Part shown: positions 23,601 to 35,657 of the stretch, piece after piece
Layout of the letters: the number at the start of each line of letters is the position of its first letter
How positions within the stretch are numbered: the stretch's first letter is position 1
Source: Symbiodinium natans
Lineage: Eukaryota; Sar; Dinophyceae; Suessiales; Symbiodiniaceae
Assembly: GCA_905221605.1 (NCBI GenBank)
Contig: CAJNDS010002406.1
Span: forward strand, 1 to 64,000
Reading direction: 5' to 3'
DNA length: 64,000 nt
Program-made: the position numbers and the translations under genes
Notes under the pieces: generated by a model
The model's database searches: none
What the model was told of the DNA's origin: nothing
The model's input: only the letters and a program-made list of their open reading frames with translations

Positions 23601-23900
23601 TCCTTGGCCCTCAGCACCAACCATCTTCACAGGTAACCGAATTCAGCAAGTCCTTTGTGGTCGCACGGCAGTCCTCATGTCGCATCGCAGTCTTCATGGC
23701 AATCAGGCCTGCCTGATGCAAATGCATTCTTGCTTGCAGCCTGCTGCCAGAAATGGTTCAGTTGACTTGCTGTTCATTCTACATTGGGCTTTCAGCGAGG
23801 GTGCCATGTAACACAATCCCTTGAGCTTGACGTCGGCCTAGGATCATCATTCATAAGCATCGGATAAACACACGGGTCTCCGAAGCAGGTAACGAGTGCA
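20640..23900. other. Stretch without a recognisable gene
   Basis: Between the last coiled-coil exon candidate and the first RT remnant. It holds a (TG)n run (21081-21100), a possible small exon near 21384-21404 (CGCAAG before, GGTGAG after) and GC-rich open frames on both strands at 22.0-23.3 kb with no motif I know. The 22-23.9 kb part has almost no telomere-like repeats and may be an older 5' portion of the retroelement cluster. Confidence 0.5.
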
Positions 23901-23912
23901 TCACGCACCAGG

Positions 23913-24355
23913 TTGGAGTGCGGGTTGGCCGCCTTGTCGCGCTGCGCAAGCCCGACGGCCGCGTGCGAGCACTCGTCGTTGGCGACGTGTTTCGCCACCC
24001 GGTTGCGTGCGCCTTCGCCCAGCACTACGCTGCGACCTATCAAGCAGCATGCGTGCCCGTCCATGCTGGGGCTGACCATGAGATGCTTCAGGCTAAGGGC
24101 GGGGAGCAAAGCGACCCCCTCATGCCGGCACCTCACGCGCGAGCGCGCGCCCAGCGCGCCGCCCTGGCAGATGTTGCGGCATGTTGCGGCCACCCTCGCC
24201 AGGGAGGCATTCTTGGACAACACGTACGTGATGTGCCTACCTGAGCGAGGCGCGCCTGTTTATTATGGTGCCCTCAGCGATGCTCTCTGGGCCCGCGCCC
24301 GAGTCCAGCTCAACCAGGGCAAAACCCCCGTTGGCGTGGAGTTCTCCGCCTGAAC
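23913..24355 (+). pseudogene. Non-LTR reverse-transcriptase remnant, copy 1
   Basis: The pieces match the same RT family as the other copies: GRLVALRKPDGRVRALVVGD near 23.93 kb, KGGEQSDPLMPA near 24.10 kb (motif B, normally EGGEQGDPLMPA), then ARVQLNQGKTPVGVEFSA near 24.3 kb. The motifs fall in two frames, the palm region between them (motif A) is missing, and motif C has lost its aspartates (LDNTYV). It is broken by frameshift and deletion. Confidence 0.7.
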
Positions 24356-24559
24356 ACCAATCGGATCGTTTTCGCATTGGTTTTGGTGTTCGAAATATGA
24401 GCAAGTGCTTAGCACATCATGTGCATGCGGCGTGACTTCCGTCCAACAGAAAATAATCCTCCCAGGAGCTGTCAAAGCGCTAAAAGCAACAGGGTTGTCG
24501 AACGAGTGAAGCGAGTGGCCATGTCGCATAATCATTGGTAGCCTCCCCCCGTCTGAGGG

Positions 24560-25190
24560 GGCGGGGGTCCGGGTTGGACGACTTGTCGCCCTCAAAAAGC
24601 TAGTGATCGGCGACGTCCTGCGTCGGCTTGTCGGCCGCGTGCCGGCGCAGCACTTTGCCCCACACTTGCAAGAAGCGTGGCACCCGGGCTGGGACGAAGG
24701 CCGTGAGCCGGCTTTTTTGTGCTGATACTGAAGCGTGCCCTCGAGCTACCCTGCTGTTTGTTGATGCGGTTGGCGCTTTCTATCACGTCTCCCGCAGCTC
24801 CATGCTGGGTGCGCGGCACGCAAGACCTCAGCTCCAACCCCTCTTCGCTCTCGTGCGCCAGTTCCATGCCAGGCACGTACACGTGGTACCATGCAGCAGG
24901 TTGGGCACATCATTCCCAGGGCGAAGGCGGCGAACAGGGCGATCCGCTGATGCGCGCTTTATGCGTTGGCGAAACATAAGGCCCTGTGCGACCTCGAAAG
25001 CCAACTCCAGGACGGCGAGGCTGTGTTCGCCTTCCCCAACGCTTCGTGCATCGTCGCTGCGCCCGAGCATGTCCACACGCTCTACGACGCTCTGGCATCT
25101 GCGTTGCGGAACCGGGCACGAATCCGCTTGACCAAGGCAAGACACGGATCTTGAACGAAGCCGGTGAAGAATGGTGAAGAGCCCCCCAAC
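24560..25190 (+). pseudogene. Non-LTR reverse-transcriptase remnant, copy 2
   Basis: Order on the + strand: GRLVALKK and VIGDVLRRLVGRV (about 24.57-24.65 kb), FVDAVGAFYHVSRSSML (motif A, about 24.75-24.81 kb), EGGEQGDPLMRAL (motif B, about 24.92 kb), FAFPNASCIVAAPEHVHTLY in place of motif C (about 25.02-25.08 kb), and ARIRLTKARHGS to a stop. The frame changes at least twice, and the expected Asp-Asp of motif C reads NA. It is a direct repeat of copy 1, about 0.6 kb downstream. Confidence 0.75.
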
Positions 25191-25914
25191 ATCACTGAGG
25201 CTCCTGCTGCACCGCCCCCCGCGCAAACTGCTTGCTGTGCATCCTGCCCCGTCACCTCATGGCCGACTTTGCAGCGGAGAGCATGATGGGATGTTTGGCT
25301 GAGGATGGTGGGGCTGGCGCGCGATGCTTGGCCCAAGCTGAGGCAGCTCGGGCGCTACTGCGGACAGAAGGCTGGGAAGCGTGCCCTGGCACTTCCGGCG
25401 CCCCTAACCAGGACGTAGGCCTCGGTGACTGGCCGCATGGCTGGCAGTTCCACGCGTTGCGTACACGCAACGTTTCCTTTCGCGACGCGGGTGAGTGGTG
25501 AATCCAAGATATGGGCGCTAGGGTCTTGTAGATGGAGACTGTACGTTTTTGGGTGATTGGTAAACTGGAACACGTTGACAACACGGGTGAATCTTGTGCT
25601 TGGATTTCCTGCGGCATGAAAGTTGGTACGGTTTCTAAATCAAGATGGTACGAACGGTGTGTGGCAATGGTGTTCCTGTCATCTAATACTTGGAGACGAA
25701 GGTAGGTTCATGAGGGTTCTCCTTTCTATCCCGAATGATACGGCTTTCACGGTGCGTTTCCAAGGTGACCAGCCGCATGAGTCCTGAAACAAGCGTTTCC
25801 AAGGTGACCAGCAGCATGAGTCCTGAAACAACCGTTTTGCGGTCAGTATGACAAAGTGAAACAGAATGATATCGACATATACACACACAAACTGAGATGG
25901 TAAGCCACCTCACA

Positions 25915-26265
25915 TCATAGATTCAAGCCTTCCAGCAGAGAACGCTGGGCTTGACACACGCCAGCCACAAAGTGCTTGTGGGCTGACATAAGGCCTACAG
26001 TGTTGCACGGATGTTGCGGTGAGAGGAGCACACGCAAAAACGCGTCGTCAGGCAGCTGCTCAACACACACGTGGGAGCGGTGCGTCCATGCCCGTCGCCA
26101 CGGTACAAAGACGGGGCAAGAGCGCAGCGCGTGAACAAGACTCCACGCCGCAGCACCACATAAGCATGGCCGAGCTTGAGACCTGTGACGGGCAGAACGT
26201 CCATCAAGGAATGGGTGATGACCGCAACGGGCCAGCGTCCACTCGCGAACAATGGAAGTGGACAC
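25915..26265 (-). pseudogene. Probable C-terminal zinc-knuckle fragment of a retroelement
   Basis: The minus-strand frame contains a C-x-C-GA...VHAL-x-x-CP arrangement (PCLCGAAAWSLVHALRSCPV), like the cysteine/histidine knuckle at the end of dinoflagellate non-LTR polyproteins. No RT motif is attached. It is opposite in strand to copies 1 and 2. Assignment is by motif shape only. Confidence 0.35.
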
Positions 26266-27324
26266 CCGTGAGCTATGGACATGGGCAAAAGTTCAGCCAG
26301 GGATGACATTCGGCGAAAAGACGCAGTGACGGCACAGCCGCGACTTCAGCATGACGGGCAACAGCAGCATGCTAACACGGCCGCGCCGGGAGCCCCAGAA
26401 GGCCACTGCAATATGCGACGGTCCCACTGCCGTAGTTTCTTGTCAAGAAAGGCCACAGAGCGGGCACCGAGGAATTGACATCCGTACAACAAAGACGGGA
26501 GCACGTATGAATGGAACAAGCTACACCGAAAGCCTGTGTGCAGTTGGCGATATTCCGCCCATGCCAGGAATTGATGAAATTGCGGTTACTGTTTGCATAA
26601 ACACGTTCACCGTGCCTGTTCCACTTCCCCCAGAAGATAGAAAGGTAAATCGTAAAGGTGAATCATTAACTGGACCACAAGGCAGTAAAGGTTGCGTTCA
26701 CCCTAATAATAATGGTATGTTGTCCTAAGGTTTACTATTCGAAGGCACGCAGGAGCATGGCTGACTGCCATCCCTAGCGAGGCTGCCACGACGCTGTCGC
26801 CGGATGTGATGCAGTTGGCCGGCGAAGGACATCCCCCATCACCAGCTTGTCGATTCAACGCACTCCCTGTTCCGACCAAATCTGCAAGAAGGAAAGGACA
26901 CAGATGACAGAGATTGGACAACATGATACAGGAAACACATGAAACATTGTGGAAAAGTTTGGAACACAAATACAAACTGGCTATCAGACACTTCACCTGA
27001 CGGCGGCAAGTTCAAGCTCTGAGGCACGGGGAGGTGCATTCAAGAGAGGCGACTTGAGATGAGGGGGTGTCATAGGGTGGCTCGGCAGAATCCACGAGGA
27101 GATCGCTCAGGAGGGGAACCTACCCATCGACGTTGGCAATGGCAAACAGTGGGAGACCTGCATCGTCTGCTCCCCAGAGCGCGTCGCTGCGGACGATGAA
27201 AAGACTTCTATTCAAAAGAAACACAGCTAAGTTGGCGAGCGATGCTGTACAATGCTGCAGGCCGGTCAGACGAAAGAAAATATTTGTCTAAAGACTATCC
27301 GCTCAACATCGCTCAACCATCCTT

Positions 27325-27480
27325 CTTTCGGTGCTCGATTGCCGTGATAGTTATTCATGTTGCCACGATGTCCAAAGCATGGATTTGTCGAAAGCATTTG
27401 ACCGACTTGACTGGCAAAGCTCATGGCAAATAGCTCCACGTGCCCAAGGTGTGACTGAACAGATCGTTTGGATTTTTACA
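27325..27480 (+). pseudogene. Fragment of a second non-LTR RT family (motif A)
   Basis: A short stretch reads SMDLSKAFDRLDWQSSWQ followed by QGVTEQIVWI. The D-L-S-K-AFDRLDW pattern is motif A of another LINE-type reverse transcriptase, distinct from the D-x-x-x-AYD-x-VSR family around it. No motif B or C follows in frame; an Arg/Ala-rich frame of no recognised type runs on to about 28.0 kb. Confidence 0.5.
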
Positions 27481-28010
27481 GTGCATGTATTTGGACTAGC
27501 TCGGCGAGGTACGCAGCCGTCGCAGAAGGAGCCCGCGGAGGTGGCCGTCCCCGTGCGGAGGGTGAGGTGTGGCAGGCGCGGCCTCAGCGGGCTTGCGCGA
27601 AGGAGCGGCTGAAGGAGCGGCTCAGAAGGGCGATGGCCTTGGTGGAATCCGCCCAGGATGCCCTAAACGCCGCAGGCGCGTGCCGAGACCCAGCCCGCCA
27701 TGACGCAGTGCCGGCTGCGCACGCAGAGCCGCTGTGGGTGGCAGGCCGGCGGCTGCATCCGCGAAGAGACCTGGGTGTCCTCATGAGTCTGAGGAGCTCA
27801 GTTTGGCGAGCCAACGAAGGCTGGCGCCCAAGTTGGAACACCAAGAGCGACGAGCCTCTGCTGCGACGGGGGCAAAGCTTCATCGCCAGCCCACACACAG
27901 GAACCGGGCGTGAGAGCAGCAACACCCTCTCAGGAACTATGCCGGCCTCGGACCACACACGGGTTTTCGTTGCAGTGAGGCGCAACCGAGCATGGAACCA
28001 CAAGTGATCC

Positions 28011-28847
28011 TCAGGCGATGGTAATTACAAGTGCGAGATACGTGCACTGAGCCGCCTTTGGCGGATGTGTTGGCGGATGCCCGCCACACCTTCCCGGTGG
28101 TTGCCAGCCGCCTGCCGGCCCGTCCGTGAGGCTGCGGTGGGAGGAGGTTTGGCCTTGTACATAGAGATTCGCTCGCGGGAACAGAGCCGAGGAAAAAAAA
28201 AAAAAGATACGTGCAGGCTGTGCCAGAACGTAGATGTCATCACGGTATGCCCGCAGCTGCTCGTCCTCACGCAACTCAGCCTGAAGGGCGCGCAGCGCGG
28301 GGTTCAACGCGAGGGCGAACAAGGCAGGCATCAGAGGGTCGCCCTGCTCGCCCCCCTCCGCTTGGGCAATACGGTGAGAGCGATCGCCGGCTTGCCACAC
28401 AGAACAGGACTCGCGTGCATACCACAGTCGGCAGAAAGGGAGAGCTGCAGATGCAGCCGGGACACCGCGCAAGGACGCAAGCATGGCTTTGCGGCTGACA
28501 AGGTCATATGCTGCGGAAACATCAGCGGAAAGGACCGCGAGGTGGGGGTCAGCTTGCGTACGTGCTTGCAAAGTATGGGCCAGTGCTTCGCCACCAGCAC
28601 GAGTGGAGAGAGCATATTGATGCGGATGGCAAGCCGCCTCGATATCGTTCGAACGCTGCTGTGCCGGTGTGCACGCAACAAGCCTGCGCAGGAGGTCACC
28701 GGCGGGTTTGCGAATGGCAACCAACAGCGAGCTCAGGGTAGGTGGCCCGCTAATGTCGCTCCGCAACTCCCCATCGACGTCCGCACCGCATGCCTGCGGT
28801 TGCCCTGTGCGTGTCAGCGGCGACACGAGGGTGGCATGGCAGCACAA
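28011..28847 (-). pseudogene. Non-LTR reverse transcriptase, copy 3 (best preserved, minus strand)
   Basis: 278 codons are open. In order: QYALSTRAGGEALAH, LSADVSAAYDLVSRKAMLAS (motif A, catalytic Asp present), QAEGGEQGDPLMPALFALAL (motif B), RAYRDDIYVLAQPARI (motif C, both Asp present), then FPRANLYVQGQT. All three palm carboxylates seem retained, so this copy decayed latest or could be part of a longer active element. No endonuclease domain or target-site duplication was identified. A run of 13 A on the + strand (about 28193-28206) falls inside the frame and codes a Phe run. It lies head-to-head with copy 4. Confidence 0.8.
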
Positions 28848-28864
28848 GGCCCGGCCTGTGGGCG

Positions 28865-29620
28865 TGGCTCAGTGGCGTGGCTCCATAAACAAGCATGTCA
28901 AGTCGCTGCCGCTCCCCGGGCGCCACGCCAAGGGCCGTGGTGTGCGCAAGCCATTGCTGCGGGACCACTTGCCCTCTGGCCCGACCGCCTCGCGAGCGAT
29001 GGGCCGCAACGTCCCGAGGCGATGGGTACGCTCGTAGCATGCACGCTGGCGCAGCAGTTCGGGGAGCAGTTCGGGGAGCAGTTTCGGCAGGCACGCGCCA
29101 TTCCAGTTCGCACTCAGCACGCGCGCCGGCTCAGAAGCGTTGATCCGTGCATTGGGGGCCGCAACGGAAGCGGACCCTCAAACAACGTTGCTGAGCATAT
29201 ATGGCGTGGGCGCGCATGGCCACATCTCCCGCGCCAGTATGCTGCGGGCTCTGAGCTCCCTCGCCCCGCTGGCCGGCCCGCTGCCCTTCGCACACCTGTT
29301 CTATGGGCAGCCCAGCCGCTATATATGTTATGATGGGCGGGGGGGTTGCTGCATGAGGTGCTGCAGGACGAGGGATCAAGGGGTTGATACCGGGGTGATA
29401 CGCGCTCGGCCAACATGCCGCCCTCCTCCACCTCCACTCCCGGCTGCGGCAGAACGAGCGTCTCTATGCCTTCCGGCATGATGTCGACGTCACGTCCACC
29501 CCGGAGAGGACGCTCACTGTTCCGCGGTCTGGCCAAGAGGCGCTGGCCCATCCGCCAACGTCTGGGTCCGGGTCCATCTCCGCAACGCCACGAGAACGAT
29601 GACAAATGCGATGACTCCGC
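28865..29620 (+). pseudogene. Non-LTR reverse-transcriptase remnant, copy 4
   Basis: On the + strand: VACTLAQQFGEQFGEQF (about 29.03 kb, with a short internal duplication of FGEQ), ALIRALGAATEADPQTTLLS, IYGVGAHGHISRASMLRALS (motif A, Asp lost), PLPFAHLFYGQPSRYI (29.28-29.33 kb), then a frameshifted tail with RHDVDV where motif C should be. Motif B is missing. Its 5' end lies about 20 nt from the 5' end of copy 3, giving a divergent inverted pair. Confidence 0.7.
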
Positions 29621-29810
29621 GTAACTAGCAGCGCCCCCGATGCTCCAGCGCCAATCGAAGCATGGCAAACCGCGAACCTGGATCCTTTGGAAGCACCAAG
29701 CTCTATATAAAAACCTTCATTTTGCCACTCTCATTCGGGAAGCAATGGTTATTGAAGTGTTTTCTTCACGTGACGCAAGGCTCGAGTAGTTCCAGCTGGT
29801 TCAGAGAGCC

Positions 29811-32800
29811 ATGGGCTGCTGTGAAAGCAAGCTCCCTGCTGAACTCCCAGCGAAGTCCTGCCCTGCACAGCCCCCGACAGAGGGAGATCTACTGGGCAGA
29901 GAGGGTGCGCCCCTTCAGCTTCCCTGCAGTGCAGCCCCGAACTTGCTCACAAGCCGAGCCCGTGAACCCTTGAAAGGGGCACATGTGGCACCGCGAAGCT
30001 GGGAGGATCACCTGAAGACGGTCGGGGTAGAATTGCAGCCTCTTCTTCGGGATCATGCCTTTGTGGCAACGTGCTGTGACCTCGACTGTTCCGGAAATCT
30101 CGACGAGCATGAGTTGAAGCAGGCTTTGGCATGTTTTGGTTTGAAACCTCCTCCGCAGCAGGTGACAGAGTTGATGGGCGCAAGGGCCCGGTTGGACACG
30201 GAGACTTTCCGCCAAGTGGCGTTGGATTTGGCCAAGCACCTTCCACGGGAAATGAGATGTCCAGCTGCAGTCCCCCATTCTCTGCGTGGAATGGCCCTCG
30301 GACAACTGAAGTACTTACAGGAGATTTTTGTTGCATCCGGGTGGTTGGAGCGGAGGTGCCAGCAGCACAATGACGAACACGCAGATGCCATCCAGCAAGG
30401 CATGGCCTTTCAACAAGGCCCGAATCTCTATGCCATGGATAGTCATGTCGTGACTCCCCTCACCAAGCCAGGCGAATGTGAAGCTCGAAGGCAGCTTGGT
30501 GAAAGCAAGCTTGTCCCCAGAGCGAGGCACCAGTCCTCGTTTTCCGAGCTTGTGAACCCGTCGGGCTGCCGAGTGCACTTCTTCGTCTCACACTTTTGGG
30601 GCCACCTCTTTGAGAAGACCATGCAAGCCCTGGGCGCCTGGGCGCAGCTGCATTTCAAGGGCTTGGCTCCGTTTGCAGATGCGGTGGTCTACTGGATCTG
30701 CCTGTTCGCGCTGAATCAACACCAGGTGCCCCTTGAAGTTTTTTTGCGGGGTGCAGGATTTAGGGGTGTAATGATGTGTAAAGCCTAGATCCGTACCCTC
30801 ACAAGTTTAATGCCTAAGCCTAGATCCATGTAAGGCTTCGGGTGTATTCATGGGACAGCACCCCCAGTAAGAAACCCCGAATGTTGAGCCCCAAGGTGGC
30901 GGAGGAGGTTGGCGAGCTGCCCATGCAAGGGCCTTTCAATGCAGCTTTGGCGCAAGCGCGCGGGGGCGCAGTTATGATCATGGATGAGAAGGCAGAACCA
31001 TTCAAGAGAATCTGGTGTTTGTTTGAGGTACATCGTTTGCAGGAGATGAATCGGCCACTGGAACTCATCACTGACACGGGTGCCTTTCGCAATGTGCTGC
31101 AGAATGCAAGAGGCTCAGTAGAAGAGGTTGCTGCGCAGGAACTTCTGTACTGTGCCGCTTCCACCTTGTGGAACGTCAAGGCATATGAGGCTCGATCCAG
31201 CAGTGAGCTTGACAAACAGCGGATTCTGTGCTCCATTTGCGACCCTCACCTTCGCAACCTTTCGGGCCAGCATTTGCAACAGCTTGGATTCCAGCCTTCT
31301 GCCTTCAATGAGTTCGACAACAAAATCCACAGCTTGTTGTCAACCCACCTGCTGGAAGCATTCGTGGAGGCGGGTGATGTGATCCGGTCCTTTGAATGCT
31401 TTGCGCATGGTGCCCGATTCACACCAGCGCAGCTCGCGAAGTTCCTTGAAACAGCAGGCCCCCAAATGGGGGACCCGCAGAAAATGGTGCCGATGCTGGG
31501 TCATTGTTGAAAACCATTCTACAATTTTATGAGTACTTCAACCCAATAAGGAACAAACATGGTAATCTTCAGTCGTACCCCAACCATGATGCAGGATGGT
31601 GCTGGCCAAGCTGCTGCGCGAGACGGCTCACCACGGACATGGTCCGGAAACGCGAGCCTTGATCGAAGCTGGTGCTGACTTGGATACATCAGCAGGCGAC
31701 GGGATAACAGCCCTCATGTTCGCAATCATGGGTGCCCATACGGAAGTGGTTTGCGACCTGGTTCATGCGCGAGCGGATGTGCAAGCTGTGGCGAATGTGG
31801 ATGGCATGACACCGTTGTTGCATGCGGCAGTGACGGGTTCCAGCGATATCCTCAGCGCACTGCTTCAAGCAGGTGCATCGACGGCAGTGACAAATGCTGC
31901 TGGATTGACGCCCGTGTTAATGGCAGCAGACCGAGGACATGCACCTGCGTTGGCATTGCTGAGCCAACATCGGGCTGACATGCATGCCACAGACACCCGT
32001 TTAAGAACACCACTCACTGTAGTGGCAGGCCTGGGACATGCTGAGGCTGCACGAGTTTTGATTGGCCTCCGCGCAGATACAGAGCGAAGAGACATGGATG
32101 GGGACACGGCATTGACGTTCGCAGCTGCACTTGGCAAAGATACGATCGTTGACGTTCTCCTCGATGCAAGGGCAGAGATTGCGGCACTGAACAATGACAA
32201 CAAGAGCGCTCTTCTTTTGAGTTCTGCCGGGGGGCATGAAGCTGTCGTGCAGCATTTGCTTCGCGCGCGTGCAGATACAAGCAAGGCACAGAATGGTGGT
32301 GACTGCCTGTTAGCTGCTGCGGAAAATGGCCATACTTTGGTGGCCGACTTGCTCATCCGCGCAGGGATGCAAGTGAATGATGTGGATGAGGGCGGAGCTG
32401 CACCGATCCATATGGCATGCTTCAAGGGACACTCCGAGGTCGTGGAACTTTTGTTCAAGTCGGGCGCTGTTGCTACACAGAGGATACATGAAATAGGCGT
32501 TTCCCCGTTGCTTGCTGCAGTGGCTCCAGGCCATGAAGCGGCTGCTAGGGTTGTACTGCGCGCTTGTCCAACTTCCGTCGGTGATGTTGATGCGAAAGGG
32601 CGGACAGGATTGCACATGGCAGCTTTGCACCATGACCATGACGACATTATCAAACTGCTGCTTGAGGCTCGGGCAGATGTGAATGCCACGGACCCAGATG
32701 GCATTACAGCCCTGATGCTTGCTGCCGTCGAAGGGCATGAAGCCCCAACAAGGTGTTTGCTAGATGCTGGCGCAGTGGCAGCTGCGAGAGCGCAAAATGG

Positions 32801-33641
32801 CACCACTGCGTTGATGGGAGCCGTGGTGGCTGGCAGTTGCGCTGTTGTGAAGATGTTGCTACCTGAGCTGGCAGAAGGCCAGCTAGAAGCTGTCGACCAC
32901 GCCGGCACTAGCGCCCTCATGATGGCTTCAGCAAGAGGCGACGCAACAATGGTTGCCAGCTTCTTGGGGCACCAGAAAGAAGCAGGAGTTCACCAGAAGG
33001 ATTCTGAAGGACGAGATTCCTTGCTTTTGGCCTGCACGGGTGGCCATACTCACGTGGCAGAGCTGTTGCTGGAAGCAGGCGCAAATGTGGAGACGCGAGA
33101 TCGGCGCAACTTTACCCCCTTACAAGCCGCTTCACTGGAAGGATCAGAGAGTTTGGTGACGCTGCTGCTAGGTTTCCGCGCAGACCCAAATGTAAGGGGC
33201 CCACACGGGCGGCATTCGCTTTTTGCTGCTGCCTTCTGCGACTCTCCAAGCGTCGCCAAACTCCTACTGACCGCCAGGGCGGAACTTGATCTGGAAGATT
33301 GCCATGGTGTGACTCCCTTGATGCTTGCAGCCGAAAAGGGTCACTATGAGATGACGCATCTCCTGCTCGAGTCGCGTGCCGACATGAATGCCCGCAGCCA
33401 GAATGGCTGTTCGGCGCTGGTGGCGGCCTTGGAGTGTGGGCACGAATCTGTGGCCCAGCTCTTGCGCAGTGCAGGCGCGGAGGAGACGGGCCCTTCAATT
33501 ACAATTCGGCGGATAGGTGATGTGCCCCCAGGCTTGCTCGACCTGCTCCAAAATGCAGGCAGCGGAGATGGCGCAACAGTGCCTTGCACAGCGCTGCCGC
33601 CGGAGCTTCTTGCAGTCCTACAGGGCCTGGCGGATAGCTGA
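29811..33641 (+). CDS. EF-hand / SH-x-WG domain / ankyrin-repeat protein, three exons, about 1,185 residues
   Basis: Exon 1 (29811-30725) starts MGCCESK, a typical N-myristoylation (and possible palmitoylation) start, suggesting membrane attachment. Residues 90-101 form a canonical EF-hand loop (D-x-D-x-S-G-N-x-D-x-x-E). It ends with FFVSHFWG and VVYWICLFALNQHQ. A 170-nt GT-AG intron (30726-30895) leads in phase 0 to exon 2 (30896 to about 31494), which completes the domain with AVMIMDEKAEPFKRIWCLFE. After a second intron, exon 3 (31595-33641) carries about 19 ankyrin repeats of about 33 residues (GITALMLAAVEGHEAPTRCL; GVTPLMLAAEKGHYEMTHLL) and ends at TGA. The second donor is ambiguous (GC or GA between 31487 and 31494). 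The middle domain pattern (SH-x-WG, NQH, R-x-WC-x-x-E) recurs in dinoflagellate and plant proteins of unknown role. A Ca2+-responsive, membrane-tethered scaffold is inference. Introns here have no telomere-like arrays. Confidence 0.85.
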
Positions 33642-34202
33642 GTGCCCAAATTCGGGGTTTCCGTAGATGGTATCCCGCGTTATTTCGAACCTCCCTTGAC
33701 AAGTGGGGGAGGAACTCTTTAAAGGCAAGGGCGGCAAAGTCCATTGAAGTCGACTTGACCAACAGCGTCAGAGTTCAAAGTGCCTTAGTTGAGCTTGCAC
33801 AGGGCGTTTGCAACAGATTGGAGGCTGTCGGACAGGACAAGCCCTGCAAAATCAAAAGGTTCCTCAATTGCAGAAAGCACATTGCTCCCCAATGGGCTTA
33901 CCTTCCTTGACTTTCGTTTTTTTCACAGGCCGCCGGTCTTTTTGGAATCCATGTTAGCGGCAATCCCCAAATCATTTCGCCAGGCACGCGAGAGATCGCG
34001 CGAGGCCCGCTTGTTCAATGTGCGCGGCTCGCAACCACACGGCAACTAAGTCAGGCTCATTGCATCTTCAGCCATTTTCAGCAAGCAGGCAGGCAGCAAG
34101 CTGAGCGAGCTTTGCCAAGACTCAAAGCCGCGTGAGCGTCCTGGCTTCTTGTTCCTAGTGTTGTTGTAGCCACATTATGCCACATTGTTCTTTGCTTGAT
34201 CG

Positions 34203-34628
34203 GTGCCGATTGTTTTGGTCGACAAGCTTGCTGAAAAGGGCGAGGGGAGCTCACCATCTCGAGGCCTGGTGCCGCAATGGGCATGGCGCGAGTGGCGCGA
34301 AGCTCGTGTGCAAGTGCAGGCAGCATGGGCAGGCAATGCCATGGCCATGGGCCAAGCGGGCAAGCTTGCGTACGAACGTCGCCTCCAGCGGCGGTCGCAG
34401 CATTGTATCTGGATAGCAAACAAAGCACCACTGAACCTCGGTGCGACATGTTGCCAAAGATCTCTCATCCTTGCTCTTAATACATCTTCACGCAGGACTT
34501 GCGATTTGTGCATGTCAAAGTGCCATGCCATGGTTCATGGGAGCAATGATGGGAAGCGCCTGGAAGATATGTGCTTGGTCCGCATCTCTTCAAAGGCCAT
34601 AGGGTCGGAAGAAACGTGCGGCAGCTGA
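34203..34628 (+). other. Open frame of unclear coding status
   Basis: An open frame of 141 codons (VDKLAEKGEGSSPSRGLVPQ; AGKLAYERRLQRRSQHCIW) lies about 0.6 kb downstream of the ankyrin gene, with equally long frames on the opposite strand. No motif, splice signal or start context decides between them. It may be part of a long 3' flank, an old element remnant, or an unrecognised exon. Confidence 0.2.
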
Positions 34629-35585
34629 AAGCACCATCCTTGGGGAACAAATGAATCTTAAGATTGGGTTCCTATACCCTATTATTACTACAACAATTCG
34701 ATTAACGCATATCATCCATGCACCCTTTTAGGGATTTTAGGGGTTTATTTGGTCCCCAAGGACTTTCTGAGAGTTTGTTCCTTGGGCCGCAATAGCGTGT
34801 CGAGAGCCTTCGAAGGTCCGCCCACAGAAGCAGTATCGAATAAACCTTTGCCTACGCATGCCTACGCCACGGTTTGTCGCGTCATGGTCGTTCAGCCTTT
34901 TTGGCGTCTTTGTTGGCGGTTTCAAAAACACATGTTGTGATTCGGTGGGAACTTTACTGGAGTACTAGAGCCCTCCCATTGCCAGACAGCCAAGCGCATT
35001 TACAACGTCAGGGGTCGGAAAGCCAATATACAATCCAACCCGCATGTCAAACACAGCTTTCGCCGGCTTGTATCTTCCATGTTCTACCATGTAGCTGATG
35101 CAGCGCCTGCCGGACATCAACGATGCAGGCTCGGCGCGTGCGCATGTGTGGAACAGCTGTAGCATGGCAGCGGAAAAATGATGCAATGCAGGCTGGTTAT
35201 GGGACATCGCGCGTAGCTCAGGATGTAGCATGCAGTGATTGCCAACCGTGTCTTCCATGGGGAAACAAATCTCCGTCCAAATCCGTCAGCTGCTCCTCTC
35301 ACAACACAAGCAGGCTAACCGTTGTTCACACAGAAACGATTAGACGACGCAAGCATGCCTTCTGAGCTTGTACTCATGCTTGGCATGTTCTTATATTCAA
35401 GGGCGAACAGGGCATATGCGTTGTTTTCCCAGGTTGCGTCCCTGCCATGGTTCATGATATCGCCGCTTGCGCCAGTGCCTGCCGTTTGCGGCAACTGGCC
35501 CGTTACACCACGCTGCCCCAGACCCAAAGCAAAGACACGACACAGTCGCGACCCTTGGCGTTTGTCCTCAAGTATTCGGGTCTGT

Positions 35586-35657
35586 ATGATATATGTATGT
35601 ATGTCTTTTTATAACATATATGTATATACATATATATATATAGATATAGATATAGCA
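35586..35657. repeat. (TATG)/(TA)n AT-rich tract
   Basis: Alternating ATATATGTATG and TA repeats. Similar shorter tracts lie at 2291-2320, 3769-3786 and 10955-10995. Confidence 0.9.

Noticed and set aside
29889-33650. Long minus-strand frames opposite the ankyrin gene
   Set aside because: They are shadows of GC-rich coding sequence; the + strand holds the EF-hand and ankyrin repeats.
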